Below are positions 27,956-35,616 of a DNA stretch of 64,000 nucleotides, in pieces; positions within the stretch are counted from its first letter, which is position 1, and every line of letters begins with the position of its first letter. The translations under genes were made by a program, and so were the position numbers. The notes under the pieces are model-generated. The model searched no databases and was not told the DNA's origin. It worked only from the letters and a program-made list of their open reading frames with translations. Origin of the DNA: Profundicola sp048268105 (GTDB lineage: Bacteria; Bacteroidota; Bacteroidia; Flavobacteriales; Weeksellaceae); NCBI GenBank assembly GCA_048268105.1, contig JBLWWH010000002.1:1-64000 (forward strand). Reading direction: 5' to 3'.

Positions 27956-27988
27956 TACTGTCTACTATCTACTGTCTACTATCTACTA
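27956..27988. repeat. Short 14-bp tandem repeat
   Basis: TACTGTCTACTATC occurs twice in tandem (27956-27969, 27970-27983) followed by a partial third copy. Just upstream is another ACACCCTAAAC motif near 27941. No function evident. Confidence 0.6.
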
Positions 27989-27998
27989 ACTAACAAAC

Positions 27999-28029
27999 AA
28001 AAAAACCCTGACGAAATAATCCATCAGGG
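27999..28029 (-). terminator. Terminator of the acidic lipoprotein gene
   Basis: A 6-bp GC-rich stem (CCCTGA, TCAGGG) with a 12-nt loop; on the minus strand it is followed by a run of seven T. Confidence 0.7.
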
Positions 28030-28055
28030 AATCTAAAATCTAAATTGAATATAAT

Positions 28056-28790
28056 TTAGTCCTCAAGTAGATCAATCTGATTTTTAATAGCTTCTTTAAT
28101 CTCTTCTGCTAAATCCTGATTTCCATCTTCGTCTTCTGGGCTGATCTCAATCAAACCATCTCCGTTGCCATCTACAGCTGTAGATAAATCTATGCTCGAC
28201 GTAGCGTTGAACACTGTATTTAAATCAAAATTTATCACCACTGAATTATGATCATGCGAAATAACAGCATTCTCATCACCTGCATCAAATTCTAACTCAA
28301 TTTCCTCTTCAAAGTCATGCCAAAAAACAAATGGAGTTCCGTTGATACTTCCTTCTATCATCATACTCTTGTCATACATCAAACTTTCCACATCTGTACT
28401 TTTATCGAATTCAAATTCAATCTCCTCTAACCTACCATTGGGGAGTTCCAAATTCACGAACTCCATCGGTGTACTAGAAAGCAAGTCCATCTCAAAAGGT
28501 CCTTCTAACTCTACATCGTCGTCGCTATTGTAGAAATTATCGTCGTCTATGACATCATCAAACTCTAACCCAATCTCGGTAAAATTAACCTTGAAACTAC
28601 TCAGCTCCAAATTTCCAGTTCTACTGGTTTTATCTGCAACACCTGGTTGATAAGTTGCCATTGCAGCTATACTCAATCTGCCTTGGTCAGGACTAAGACT
28701 ATCGCTTGGGTCGTCATCTGAACAAGAAATCAATAGCCCCAATACGCCAAAGGCAAGGAATGATGTTTTTAATTTTTGTGTGATCTTCAT
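28056..28790 (-). CDS. Acidic surface lipoprotein, DUF4382-like
   Basis: A lipobox (LLISCSDD, Cys at about 23) is followed by SDDDP, which resembles the acidic lipoprotein export signal that sends Bacteroidetes lipoproteins to the cell surface. The 244-aa body is very acidic and beta-rich (LSIAAMATYQPGVADKT, LSSFKVNFTEIGLEFDD), similar to DUF4382-type domains by memory. The segment DGNGDGLIEISPEDEDGN near the C-terminus looks like a Ca2+-binding EF-hand or dockerin-like loop. Single gene with terminator. Function unknown. Confidence 0.75.
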   Translation of the reverse strand: MKITQKLKTSFLAFGVLGLLISCSDDDPSDSLSPDQGRLSIAAMATYQPGVADKTSRTGNLELSSFKVNFTEIGLEFDDVIDDDNFYNSDDDVELEGPFEMDLLSSTPMEFVNLELPNGRLEEIEFEFDKSTDVESLMYDKSMMIEGSINGTPFVFWHDFEEEIELEFDAGDENAVISHDHNSVVINFDLNTVFNATSSIDLSTAVDGNGDGLIEISPEDEDGNQDLAEEIKEAIKNQIDLLED

Positions 28791-29075
28791 ACTTTAATTT
28801 TTTTTTGATTATGCCTTTATAACGCAGCTAGTCTTGAAAATCATATAAAAACTTTATTAATCATTTGATAAAGTTTTTAATCAATATGTTAAAAGCAAAG
28901 CGTATTATTCTCAATTATAATTCAAGCGAAGCATTTAAAAAACCATGAACTCATAAGGATAAGCTAGAAATCCTAAGTTAAATTTTGTAACTTTAAACTT
29001 GATCTAATAACAGAAAGGATTTACTTTCAAAAACATTAAAAGTGAGTCAGATATATTATTGAACTTATACCAACA

Positions 29076-29318
29076 ATGAATATTATAAATAATTCTAGGA
29101 TTGAATACATAAGAGCTAACAGGAGCATAGAAATCATCAGTTTTAAGAATACGGATGCGCTGATGTATGTTTATAATTTTCAAGGCCAACACTTTCGTGT
29201 ATTTGATAGTATTTTAGACTTGATTCAATTTTTTGAATTGGGTAAAGAAGCTCCCTATTCCTTTGAAACCGAATTAGAATTAGATAATTTCATCAAAACT
29301 TATAAATTTTCTCAATAA
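29076..29318 (+). CDS. Small protein of unknown function upstream of the NUDIX gene
   Basis: An 80-aa cytoplasmic protein (for example IRANRSIEIISFKNTDALMY, YSFETELELDNFI). I do not recognise a domain. It ends 2 bp before the NUDIX start, so the two are likely one transcript. It is not included in the duplicated segment that flanks the restriction island. Confidence 0.6.
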   Translation: MNIINNSRIEYIRANRSIEIISFKNTDALMYVYNFQGQHFRVFDSILDLIQFFELGKEAPYSFETELELDNFIKTYKFSQ

Positions 29319-29320
29319 AT

Positions 29321-29710
29321 ATGATTCCACATTATAGAGTTGTTTGTGCGATTATTCACCAACAAGACAAAATACTAGCTGTTCAGCGAAGTGAGAAAAT
29401 GAAGCTACCGCTTAAGTGGGAGTTTCCAGGCGGAAAGATTGAGCCGAATGAATCTGAGCAGCAATGTATTCAACGTGAAATTAAAGAAGAATTGGATATC
29501 GATATCGAGGTCCAACAGCGACTCAACCCGGTATTGCATGATTATCCTGACTTTAGTATTGAGTTGATTCCCTATACCGCCAAGCATATCAACGGAGAAA
29601 TCAAGCTCAAGGAACATGCACAGTATCTACTACTTGACAAATCGGAGTTACAAGAACTCGACTGGGCCGAGGCGGATGTGCCGATTGTGGAGGAATATTT
29701 AGAAGTTTAA
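29321..29710 (+). CDS. NUDIX hydrolase (MutT-like)
   Basis: A 129-aa single-domain NUDIX protein. The NUDIX box GGKIEPNESEQQCIQREIKE with EELDI is complete (G-x5-E-x7-REUxEExGU pattern), so Mg2+ binding and pyrophosphohydrolysis are expected. The length and the RVVCAIIHQQDKILAVQRS start resemble 8-oxo-dGTP or CTP pyrophosphohydrolases of the MutT/NudG type. Its 3' part (from codon ~43) is duplicated in decayed form at 34925-35179, on the other side of the restriction island. Confidence 0.88.
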   Translation: MIPHYRVVCAIIHQQDKILAVQRSEKMKLPLKWEFPGGKIEPNESEQQCIQREIKEELDIDIEVQQRLNPVLHDYPDFSIELIPYTAKHINGEIKLKEHAQYLLLDKSELQELDWAEADVPIVEEYLEV

Positions 29711-29801
29711 TTTAGTGTTCTTCTGCAATTTGCCTCATAATAATTTCTATGGCTTCTTCCTTTCCTAGAATATTATTAAATTCAGCAAGAGAATCTTCGG
29801 T
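29447..29801. repeat. Left copy of the ~355-bp segment flanking the restriction island
   Basis: From AATGAATCTGAG at 29447 to the CTTCGGT ending at 29801 the sequence matches 34925-35282 in the same orientation, with scattered substitutions and a 3-bp difference at the right end. It contains the 3' two thirds of the NUDIX gene and the 3' part of the convergent 81-aa gene. Similarity stops abruptly on both sides. Confidence 0.85.
29712..29801 (-). pseudogene. 3' fragment of the 81-aa gene, cut by the island
   Basis: The minus strand encodes the last ~29 residues of the protein intact at 35190-35435 (ending MRQIAEEH instead of MRQIAEEY) and then loses similarity at 29802, where island sequence starts. 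It has no start codon and is a remnant of the interrupted locus. Confidence 0.75.
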
Positions 29802-30017
29802 CTAGTGTATGAGTAGTAGCTGAATACTACTCATTAACTTTTCGGCTTTGCTCTGACCTTAGTTTTATATTTTATCTTTCGTTCTAGCACTATTTACGCT
29901 TTTACTTATACACAATGTTGTACTCTGACTCTCCTTCTTTTGACTCCGTTGGCCGAGGCGTGAAAGCTCTTTGCAACCGCAGGAAGGAGGATTTCAATGT
30001 GCTTGAACTTGCGTTGG
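29802..30017. other. Non-coding left end of the island with a GC-rich patch
   Basis: No gene seen. A hairpin GAGTAGTA/TACTACTC lies at 29811-29832. About 29941-30017 is much more GC-rich than its surroundings (for example GTTGGCCGAGGCGTGAAAGC) and is bracketed by the complementary words CTCCTTC (29931-29937) and GAAGGAG (29993-29999), so it may fold into a long structure. The patch ends at the stop codon of the nuclease gene. Confidence 0.45.
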
Positions 30018-31687
30018 CTATTGTAATTCATATTCCTTAAACTCAGTTAGAATCTCATTCAAACTCTCATCTTCTTTATGTTTTGCCAAAATCAATTTTT
30101 CGTCTTTCGTGATGAAAGTTTTGCCGTTTATTTTTCTAAAATTCTTTTCTACAAATTTTTCAAAATCCTGATTTTCATATTCATAAAATTCAAATTCGGA
30201 TTTTTTGCTTGAAAAAAAATCGATAAAGTTGTTTCTAAACTTATCTTTCGTTTCTCTTCTAAATTTTTCGATAGTCATATTTCCGAACTGAGAATATGCT
30301 TTTAAAACATATAGAAAATTGATTTTATATTGATGTACAAAAAGAGTATCTCTGTCAAACAAGCGGTCGGCAAAATGGAATGACTTTACAATATCGCCTT
30401 TTTCATCAAGCTCACTCGTTTCAAAGTTTTTATAGTTATTTATATATCCGTAAATGAAGAAGTTTGGGGTAATGTTATAACCTTCTGTGATTTTATCTCG
30501 ATACCTTAAATTCTCTGTGTAATAGTTTCCAGTTTCATTCAGGAGGTCAATATTATACTGAATCACATTTTTAGCGTAAGTAAATTGTTTGTATTTAGAT
30601 ACTTTACCAGCGGTGTTATTCGATTTGTAATACTTCGAATCTCCAATGTAAAAAATATCGCTAGTGTCTAATAACGATTGATAATCGAAAATATGGTCGA
30701 TTATTTTTCCATCATCATTGTATTTTAGATGTTTTAAAGTTGTTCCATCTTCCGTCTTTTTCTCAATTATTGGGTCTGAAAAAAGCTTATCAATCATATC
30801 TTCAAAAACAAGATTATAATTGTTTACAGAAATAAATTCTTCTTTCTTTTTTTTGATGCTACTTGTATCTGTTTGAGAAAAATATAATTCACACAAATGA
30901 TACATTTTTCTTAATGTGTCATTGAAGTACCTATATTTTATTTTTCGCAGTTTGGATAACCCATTTTTTTGTAAAAGCTCAAATTTTCGACCTTTTATTA
31001 GTGTGTAAGATTTGTCAATGGTGAGGAATAGATTATGCTCTTTATTAAAATGATTGAGTATGGAAAAGAAGTAAATTAATAGTTCTTCTTCGTTATTTAA
31101 GACTTTCTTTTTATTGCGGTATATGTTATAAACGGGCTGTTTATCCTGCGTTAAAAGAGGAATAGATTTTCTAATTGTCTTTTCCCAATTTGGATTTTTA
31201 ACTTGTTGTGATTTATATTCAATGTGTTTAAAAAGAATCTGATTTTTATTCTTTTTGTAAAAATTCACAAAGCTTAAAAGTAAATCTAAATAAGAATACT
31301 CTTTGTCTTTTAAATTGGTATTTAAAGTAGCAGATAATGAACTTTGGACAATAGATGAATGTTTGTTTCTTCTTTTAAACTCCAATAAACTATTATAGAA
31401 ATAAACCGAAATTTGTCTTATCCAATTGTATTCTGTTTTATGTTTAAAAGTTTCGCTGGTATCAAAGAATAGAGTTCTTTTGTACTGATTCCAAAGACAG
31501 TGTTTTCACTGTCTGCCATAAAAACTTTTGGAAGCATATAAATTAATTCTCCCTTTTCGTATGAATGATAATATCCAACTGAAAGAATAGTAGCTTCTTG
31601 ACCTTCTTGATGATAAAATTTCGGGTCATCAAAAATGTCTTTAAGTTCTTCTATATTATATTTTTCGCCTTCTATTAAAACCCTCAT
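30018..31687 (-). CDS. LlaJI/McrC-like restriction nuclease, encoded in two frames (-1)
   Basis: Read as one protein this gene gives 556 aa: 82 residues from the frame starting at 31687, then, after a -1 shift at 31442-31448, 474 residues to 30018. The downstream frame is open from 31505, and its sequence before the first usable TTG (31385) is clearly coding (EYNWIRQISVYFYNSLLEF), so a start at 31385 alone would cut into the fold. The C-terminal half has a PD-(D/E)xK-like centre (IIDHIFDYQ ... YIGDSKYYK). With the McrB-like GTPase next to it, this is the cleaving subunit of a BsuMI/LlaJI-type system. Either the shift is programmed, or a 1-base deletion has inactivated the gene, or the read has an error. 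Confidence 0.7.
31418..31687 (-). CDS. Zero-frame product: N-terminal domain of the restriction nuclease
   Basis: This 89-aa frame begins 2 bp after the mcrB-like stop. It encodes EGEKYNIEELKDIF and ATILSVGYYHSYEKGELIY with LPKVFM, which look like the N-terminal part of LlaJI/McrC-family proteins. It ends at TAA (31418-31420), seven codons after the slippery heptamer. Without a shift it would give a short free N-terminal domain. Confidence 0.6.
   Translation of the reverse strand: MRVLIEGEKYNIEELKDIFDDPKFYHQEGQEATILSVGYYHSYEKGELIYMLPKVFMADSENTVFGISTKELYSLIPAKLLNIKQNTIG
31442..31448 (-). other. Candidate -1 frameshift site U_UUA_AAC
   Basis: On the minus strand the zero frame reads CTT TTA AAC ATA, so T TTA AAC is in the exact phase for tandem -1 slippage. 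After slippage the ribosome reads CAT AAA ACA GAA, which is the frame of the large nuclease part. The zero-frame stop is seven codons further. I see no strong downstream stem by eye. Confidence 0.5.
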
Positions 31688-31689
31688 CT

Positions 31690-33282
31690 TTATGAAGCTT
31701 TTAGGTCAACTTTTAAAATTTCTAAAATCTCTTTCACTTTGTTTAAACCGTTAGAATGAATTGGAAAAAAATCTTCATAAGTAGTTCTGTCTTTAAAAAT
31801 ATTTTCCTCTTCGATTTCATCCTTAAAAACATCATTCCACAAATAGAAAATTACTTTGTTTACAAAGGTTTCTAAATCTATAGTCTCTGATTTGGGTTTA
31901 ATAAAATAGTTACCCAAGCATTTGTCCATACCCAAATTATCATTTGACTTTATCAGAGTATTAACTGACTCAATAAAGTCTAACCAAGAAAAATATTCTG
32001 AATCTGTAAGTTGTACCTTAAATTTGGCGGAACTATTACTTTCTGATGATTCATAATTTATAGGGATATACTGCCAATCCCATCTTCTTTTAAAAGCACT
32101 ATCCATTGGGAAAAGTGACTGGTCAGAAGTATTCATTGTTGCCAGAATATTTAGATTTGGTGGCAATAGAAGCTTACTTTCATCAATGTTTTCAGTGCCA
32201 ATTAATTTTGTTTTAAGGTATTCTTTCAACTCTTTTGAAGGTGTTATTTTGTAGTCATTTGACCTATCTAATAACTGGAATATGTCGCCAAATATTTCAG
32301 CACAATTTCCTCTGTTTATTTCTTCAATTACCAAGTAATAATCATTTTCAAGGTCATTCCACGCATTTACATAAATATTTGTGAATGCTTGTGGTACAAA
32401 CTCATATTTAATATTATCACCATCCATAGCAGGCTTATATCCACCGACAAAAGATGAATAATCGTATTCAGGATGAAAAGTTACCCTTTCAGTTCTACCT
32501 TCTTTTCCTTTTATTATTTCATTTACTATATGAGATTTGCCTGTCCCAGGTGCACCGTAGAATATTTTATTAGTGGATTCTAATTTTATTTGTGCTGTTG
32601 AAGTATCATTTTTTGGATAAAACTCATCCAAGTCAAAATCTGTAAGTAATATTAATTCTTGAATTTTTGAACCCGAGTATAAAGTTTGAATAAATGGGGC
32701 TCTTTTAAACTCACTTGGGTGACTAGTTACGGTAAATGGACTATCAAAAGAAAGTGTATCATTTTGATTATTTAATGAATAGTTAGCTTTAAAATCTTTT
32801 AATATTTGTTCTTTTGGATAACCTGCACTTAATGCGATTTCATCATCCGTAAATGATAAATCAAAAATATTTTGAAGTACGCTTTTTGGAATATTTAAGT
32901 CATTGATAAAATCTTGAACTATAGTGTTGTTGTCTATAGACTGATTGAAATCCTTAGTTTTGTAATAAAAGATAGCTGCATCAATGATTTTAGGTTTATT
33001 ATTAGGAACATAATCTAAAATTCCAATTTGCCAATTTTTTGATAACCTGAAAAATAGTTGATTGGTAGAATTAAAACTTTTGTTATTAGTGCCAAAATAA
33101 AATAGGTCTTGAAGAATTTCAGATAGAACATCTGATTTGGCTGAATATGTAAAGTTTCCTTTTATCTCCTCCTTGTTTTCTATAGCAATAAAAAGCGAAA
33201 TTAAACCCCATATTTTATTGTTGCTAGTTTCTTTTAGCCCATAAATAGCATTGAGAACAGTTTCTTTATTTATTTTGCTCAT
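31690..33282 (-). CDS. McrB-like AAA+ GTPase subunit of the restriction system
   Basis: This 530-aa protein has a ~210-residue N-terminal region unlike E. coli McrB's methyl-DNA-binding domain, then an AAA+ domain. It has Walker A GAPGTGKSHIV (about 242), a Walker B region (YYLVIEEINRGNCAEIFGD) and the McrB GTPase signature MNTSDQS followed by the Arg finger region AFKRRWDW. It should assemble into hexamers, hydrolyse GTP and drive translocation or activation of the nuclease. It overlaps the methyltransferase stop by 4 bp. The N-terminal domain probably reads the DNA target. Confidence 0.88.
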   Translation of the reverse strand: MSKINKETVLNAIYGLKETSNNKIWGLISLFIAIENKEEIKGNFTYSAKSDVLSEILQDLFYFGTNNKSFNSTNQLFFRLSKNWQIGILDYVPNNKPKIIDAAIFYYKTKDFNQSIDNNTIVQDFINDLNIPKSVLQNIFDLSFTDDEIALSAGYPKEQILKDFKANYSLNNQNDTLSFDSPFTVTSHPSEFKRAPFIQTLYSGSKIQELILLTDFDLDEFYPKNDTSTAQIKLESTNKIFYGAPGTGKSHIVNEIIKGKEGRTERVTFHPEYDYSSFVGGYKPAMDGDNIKYEFVPQAFTNIYVNAWNDLENDYYLVIEEINRGNCAEIFGDIFQLLDRSNDYKITPSKELKEYLKTKLIGTENIDESKLLLPPNLNILATMNTSDQSLFPMDSAFKRRWDWQYIPINYESSESNSSAKFKVQLTDSEYFSWLDFIESVNTLIKSNDNLGMDKCLGNYFIKPKSETIDLETFVNKVIFYLWNDVFKDEIEEENIFKDRTTYEDFFPIHSNGLNKVKEILEILKVDLKAS

Positions 33283-34535
33283 AGATGTTTTATCATTTCT
33301 TTAATAATTAATTCAACAACTGGAACTGAAACACTATTCCCTAGTTGTTTATATGCCTGATTATCTGAAACAGGAAAATCAAATTTATCGGGAAATCCCT
33401 GAAGCCTTTGAGCTTCAAGGACAGATAATTTACGCTCAATGTCCCAAAGTTTTGGTACACGATTAGCTATTATTGTTGGCGAGTAACTTTCTAAAGTACA
33501 GTAAAAAGCTTCCTGAATTTGTGTTTTAGCGTGGTCGCCTACGTGAAAACGTAATGAACCATCTTTTTTCTGGAAAGAGTAAATGCCATGTCTTCCTTTT
33601 TTTGTATTGGGTTCATATTTAGATGAATCGTGTTCAACGCGTTCGTATTCATCAGAAACATTTTTGAAGTGATGTTGTATGCGACCTAATTCAAAGTCTG
33701 TTAGACGCAACTTCTCTGAATTTTCATTTGGGTCAATTATGCTTTTTAATGTTACGTCAGTTTTAGTTTTTGTTGGAAATTTAAAATCAAAATTTTCTAA
33801 TGAACCAACGCAATACCATCTTTCTCTCATTTGAGGCAAGCCAAAATCAGTGCTTTTTAAAATTTTCCACTGAATATTATAACCCAACTTTTTTAATGAT
33901 TCTTCAATTGTTTCTAAAGTTTTCCCTTTGTTATGAGATTTTAGCCCTTTGACATTCTCCAAAAGGAACATTTTAGGTTTTTTCTGCTCTAAGATTCTTA
34001 GAATATCAAAAAATAACGTTCCTCTGGTTTTGTCTTTAAAACCCTCATTTCTTCCAGAATAACTAAATGGTTGGCAAGGAAATCCAGCAAAAAGAATATC
34101 GTGTTCAGGAATCAGTTGAGTATCAATTTTTGTAATGTCTCCAAATGGAACTTCACCAAAATTGTATTCATAAGTTTGTTGAGCAAATTTATCCCATTCC
34201 GAACTAAAGACACATTTTCCATTATTTCGTTGTGCACCTAATCTAAAACCACCGATTCCTGCGAACAAATCGATAAACTTAAATGTTGGGTTTTCAGGAC
34301 TTGGAAAATTAATATTCCAATTTAAAGGCAAGAGATATTGAACATCAGGTTCTTTAGATATTAATTTATTTTCATTTATTATTTGATAATATTTATTAGC
34401 ACGTTTTTGATAAGTACTAGCATCAGAGTTATCTTGTAGAAAATGAGTGAAGTATGCAATATCTTCGGCTTCACCATTCATATTCTCAACATTTAAGAAT
34501 TCTCTTATTTTAGAGTATTTTATTTTTCTGCTCAT
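33279..34535 (-). CDS. dcm: DNA cytosine-C5 methyltransferase
   Basis: All key motifs of a 5-methylcytosine enzyme are present: I FAGIGG (91-96), IV GFPCQPFS with catalytic Cys154, VI ENV (193-195), VIII QMRER (235-239), and X QLGNSV (about 397-402). One variable target-recognition region lies between VIII and IX (about 245-370), and an ~85-residue N-terminal extension precedes motif I. It protects host DNA from the McrB/nuclease pair. It overlaps the XRE gene by 4 bp upstream and the McrB gene downstream, so the operon is translationally coupled. Confidence 0.93.
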   Translation of the reverse strand: MSRKIKYSKIREFLNVENMNGEAEDIAYFTHFLQDNSDASTYQKRANKYYQIINENKLISKEPDVQYLLPLNWNINFPSPENPTFKFIDLFAGIGGFRLGAQRNNGKCVFSSEWDKFAQQTYEYNFGEVPFGDITKIDTQLIPEHDILFAGFPCQPFSYSGRNEGFKDKTRGTLFFDILRILEQKKPKMFLLENVKGLKSHNKGKTLETIEESLKKLGYNIQWKILKSTDFGLPQMRERWYCVGSLENFDFKFPTKTKTDVTLKSIIDPNENSEKLRLTDFELGRIQHHFKNVSDEYERVEHDSSKYEPNTKKGRHGIYSFQKKDGSLRFHVGDHAKTQIQEAFYCTLESYSPTIIANRVPKLWDIERKLSVLEAQRLQGFPDKFDFPVSDNQAYKQLGNSVSVPVVELIIKEMIKHL

Positions 34536-34732
34536 TTCAGTTGATTCTGACTTTTTAATAATTCTTTCACGTCAACAGATAGAATATCAGCAATCTTGTA
34601 CAAGTCCTCCAAACTAGGTTGTCTCACGTTACGAGCATATTCGTTAATCGTGTTGTAACTTTTTCCCGTTTGTTTGGCAAGCCAAGTCTGCGAAATTCCT
34701 TTGTCCTTTAAAACTTCTTTTATTCGGTTCAT
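34532..34732 (-). CDS. XRE-family regulator, likely restriction controller
   Basis: A 66-aa helix-turn-helix protein (KDKGISQTWLAKQTGKSYNT, then EYARNVRQPSLEDLYKIADI) of Cro/C1 type. Its gene is first in the operon and overlaps the methyltransferase by 4 bp. Size and place match controller (C) proteins that delay restriction until the host DNA is methylated. An inverted repeat near the predicted promoter (34779-34793) is a candidate operator. Confidence 0.88.
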   Translation of the reverse strand: MNRIKEVLKDKGISQTWLAKQTGKSYNTINEYARNVRQPSLEDLYKIADILSVDVKELLKSQNQLK

Positions 34733-34761
34733 TTGAAACCTAAGTTTTGTTTATTCGGTGT

Positions 34762-34793
34762 CAAAGATAGCAAAAATTCACTATTTATTAGTG
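34762..34793 (-). promoter_or_regulatory. Promoter and candidate operator of the restriction operon
   Basis: On the minus strand TATCTTTG (34762-34769) matches the Bacteroidetes -7 box TAnnTTTG, 30 bp before the XRE start. Ten bp upstream of it, CACTA-TTTAT-TAGTG (34779-34793) is an inverted repeat placed where a regulator would compete with RNA polymerase. No TTTG -33 box is seen, which fits an activated or regulated promoter. Confidence 0.55.
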
Positions 34794-34924
34794 TAATTAT
34801 TCATTGTCTTATCGTGGGATGGGAAAGCATAAACACTTTTTATTTTTTAAACTTAGTATTGGTAAAAACCAAACTTACTAATAAGCGTAGGGTTTTCTAA
34901 TGACGCAAAACAGGCTAAAAGCTT

Positions 34925-35179
34925 AACGGATTTGAACAGCAATGTATTCAACGAGAAATTAAAGAAGAATTGAATATCGATATAGAGGTGCTACAGCGAC
35001 TCAACCCTGTATTGCATGATTATCCTGACTTTAGTATTGAGTTGATTCCCTACACTGCCAAATATATTGGAGGAGAATTAAAGCTTAAAGAACACGAGCA
35101 ACATCGCCTACTCGATAAACGTGAATTATAAGAACTCGACTGGGCAGAGGCAGATGTGCCGATTGTGATGGAGTATTGA
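34925..35179 (+). pseudogene. Decayed 3' copy of the NUDIX gene
   Basis: It matches 29447-29702 but lacks the 5' third of the gene, including the start and the first half of the NUDIX box. It has an in-frame TAA where the intact copy has CAA (GAA TTA TAA GAA CTC) and a second change that converts TTA to TGA at the end. It cannot make a working enzyme. Confidence 0.85.
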
Positions 35180-35282
35180 GAAGTTTAATTTAGTATTCTT
35201 CTGCAATTTGCCTCATGATAATTTCTATTGCTTCTTCCTTTCCTAAAATATTATTAAATTCAGCAAGCGAATCTTCATCGGT
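34925..35282. repeat. Right copy of the ~355-bp segment flanking the restriction island
   Basis: Diverged direct repeat of 29447-29801. Together the two copies bracket the whole restriction operon. The right copy continues into the complete 81-aa gene; the left copy continues upstream into the complete NUDIX gene. Confidence 0.85.
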
Positions 35283-35435
35283 ATAAACTCCATTTGAATC
35301 ATTCCAACACAGCCAATCTATTAATTCTAGACGTGTCCAAGTTTCTAATTCATTTTTCAAGTCCTCTGGAGATAGTTCCATTATTTGATAATAAGGCATT
35401 TGTAACTTATCTTTTTCACTGGGGTATTGATTCAT
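35190..35435 (-). CDS. Small acidic protein of unknown function
   Basis: An 81-aa cytoplasmic protein (PYYQIMELSPEDLKNELETW, LIDWLCWNDSNGVYTDED). No domain recognised. Its 3' third exists as a second, truncated copy at 29712-29801, which shows that this gene and the NUDIX gene were once direct convergent neighbours before the island arrived. Confidence 0.65.
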   Translation of the reverse strand: MNQYPSEKDKLQMPYYQIMELSPEDLKNELETWTRLELIDWLCWNDSNGVYTDEDSLAEFNNILGKEEAIEIIMRQIAEEY

Positions 35436-35616
35436 GACTAAAAGTTTTAATATTATAAAATTACAATTTTATTCTCTATAAAACAAACTACAAATATCTG
35501 ATATTCATTAATTTGACTTGAATATAAAGGTAAGAAAGAATAGGTTATTTAAATGAGTTTATTTTAAATCAAACAATGTCCAGATACGATATTGCAAAGA
35601 TATTTTCTGAATTTAA

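Noticed and set aside
29880..30020. Integron attC-like site at the island edge
   Set aside because: GCGTTGGCT resembles a core site, but the expected partner core and integrase are missing and the match is imperfect.
30018..31385. Independent 455-aa nuclease starting at TTG 31385
   Set aside because: Coding-like sequence continues upstream of the TTG in the same frame, and the preceding ORF supplies the missing N-terminal domain, so a split or shifted single gene fits better.
30018..33282. Type IV McrBC that cuts methylated DNA
   Set aside because: The co-transcribed cytosine methyltransferase and the absence of the methyl-DNA domain favour a BsuMI/LlaJI-type system.
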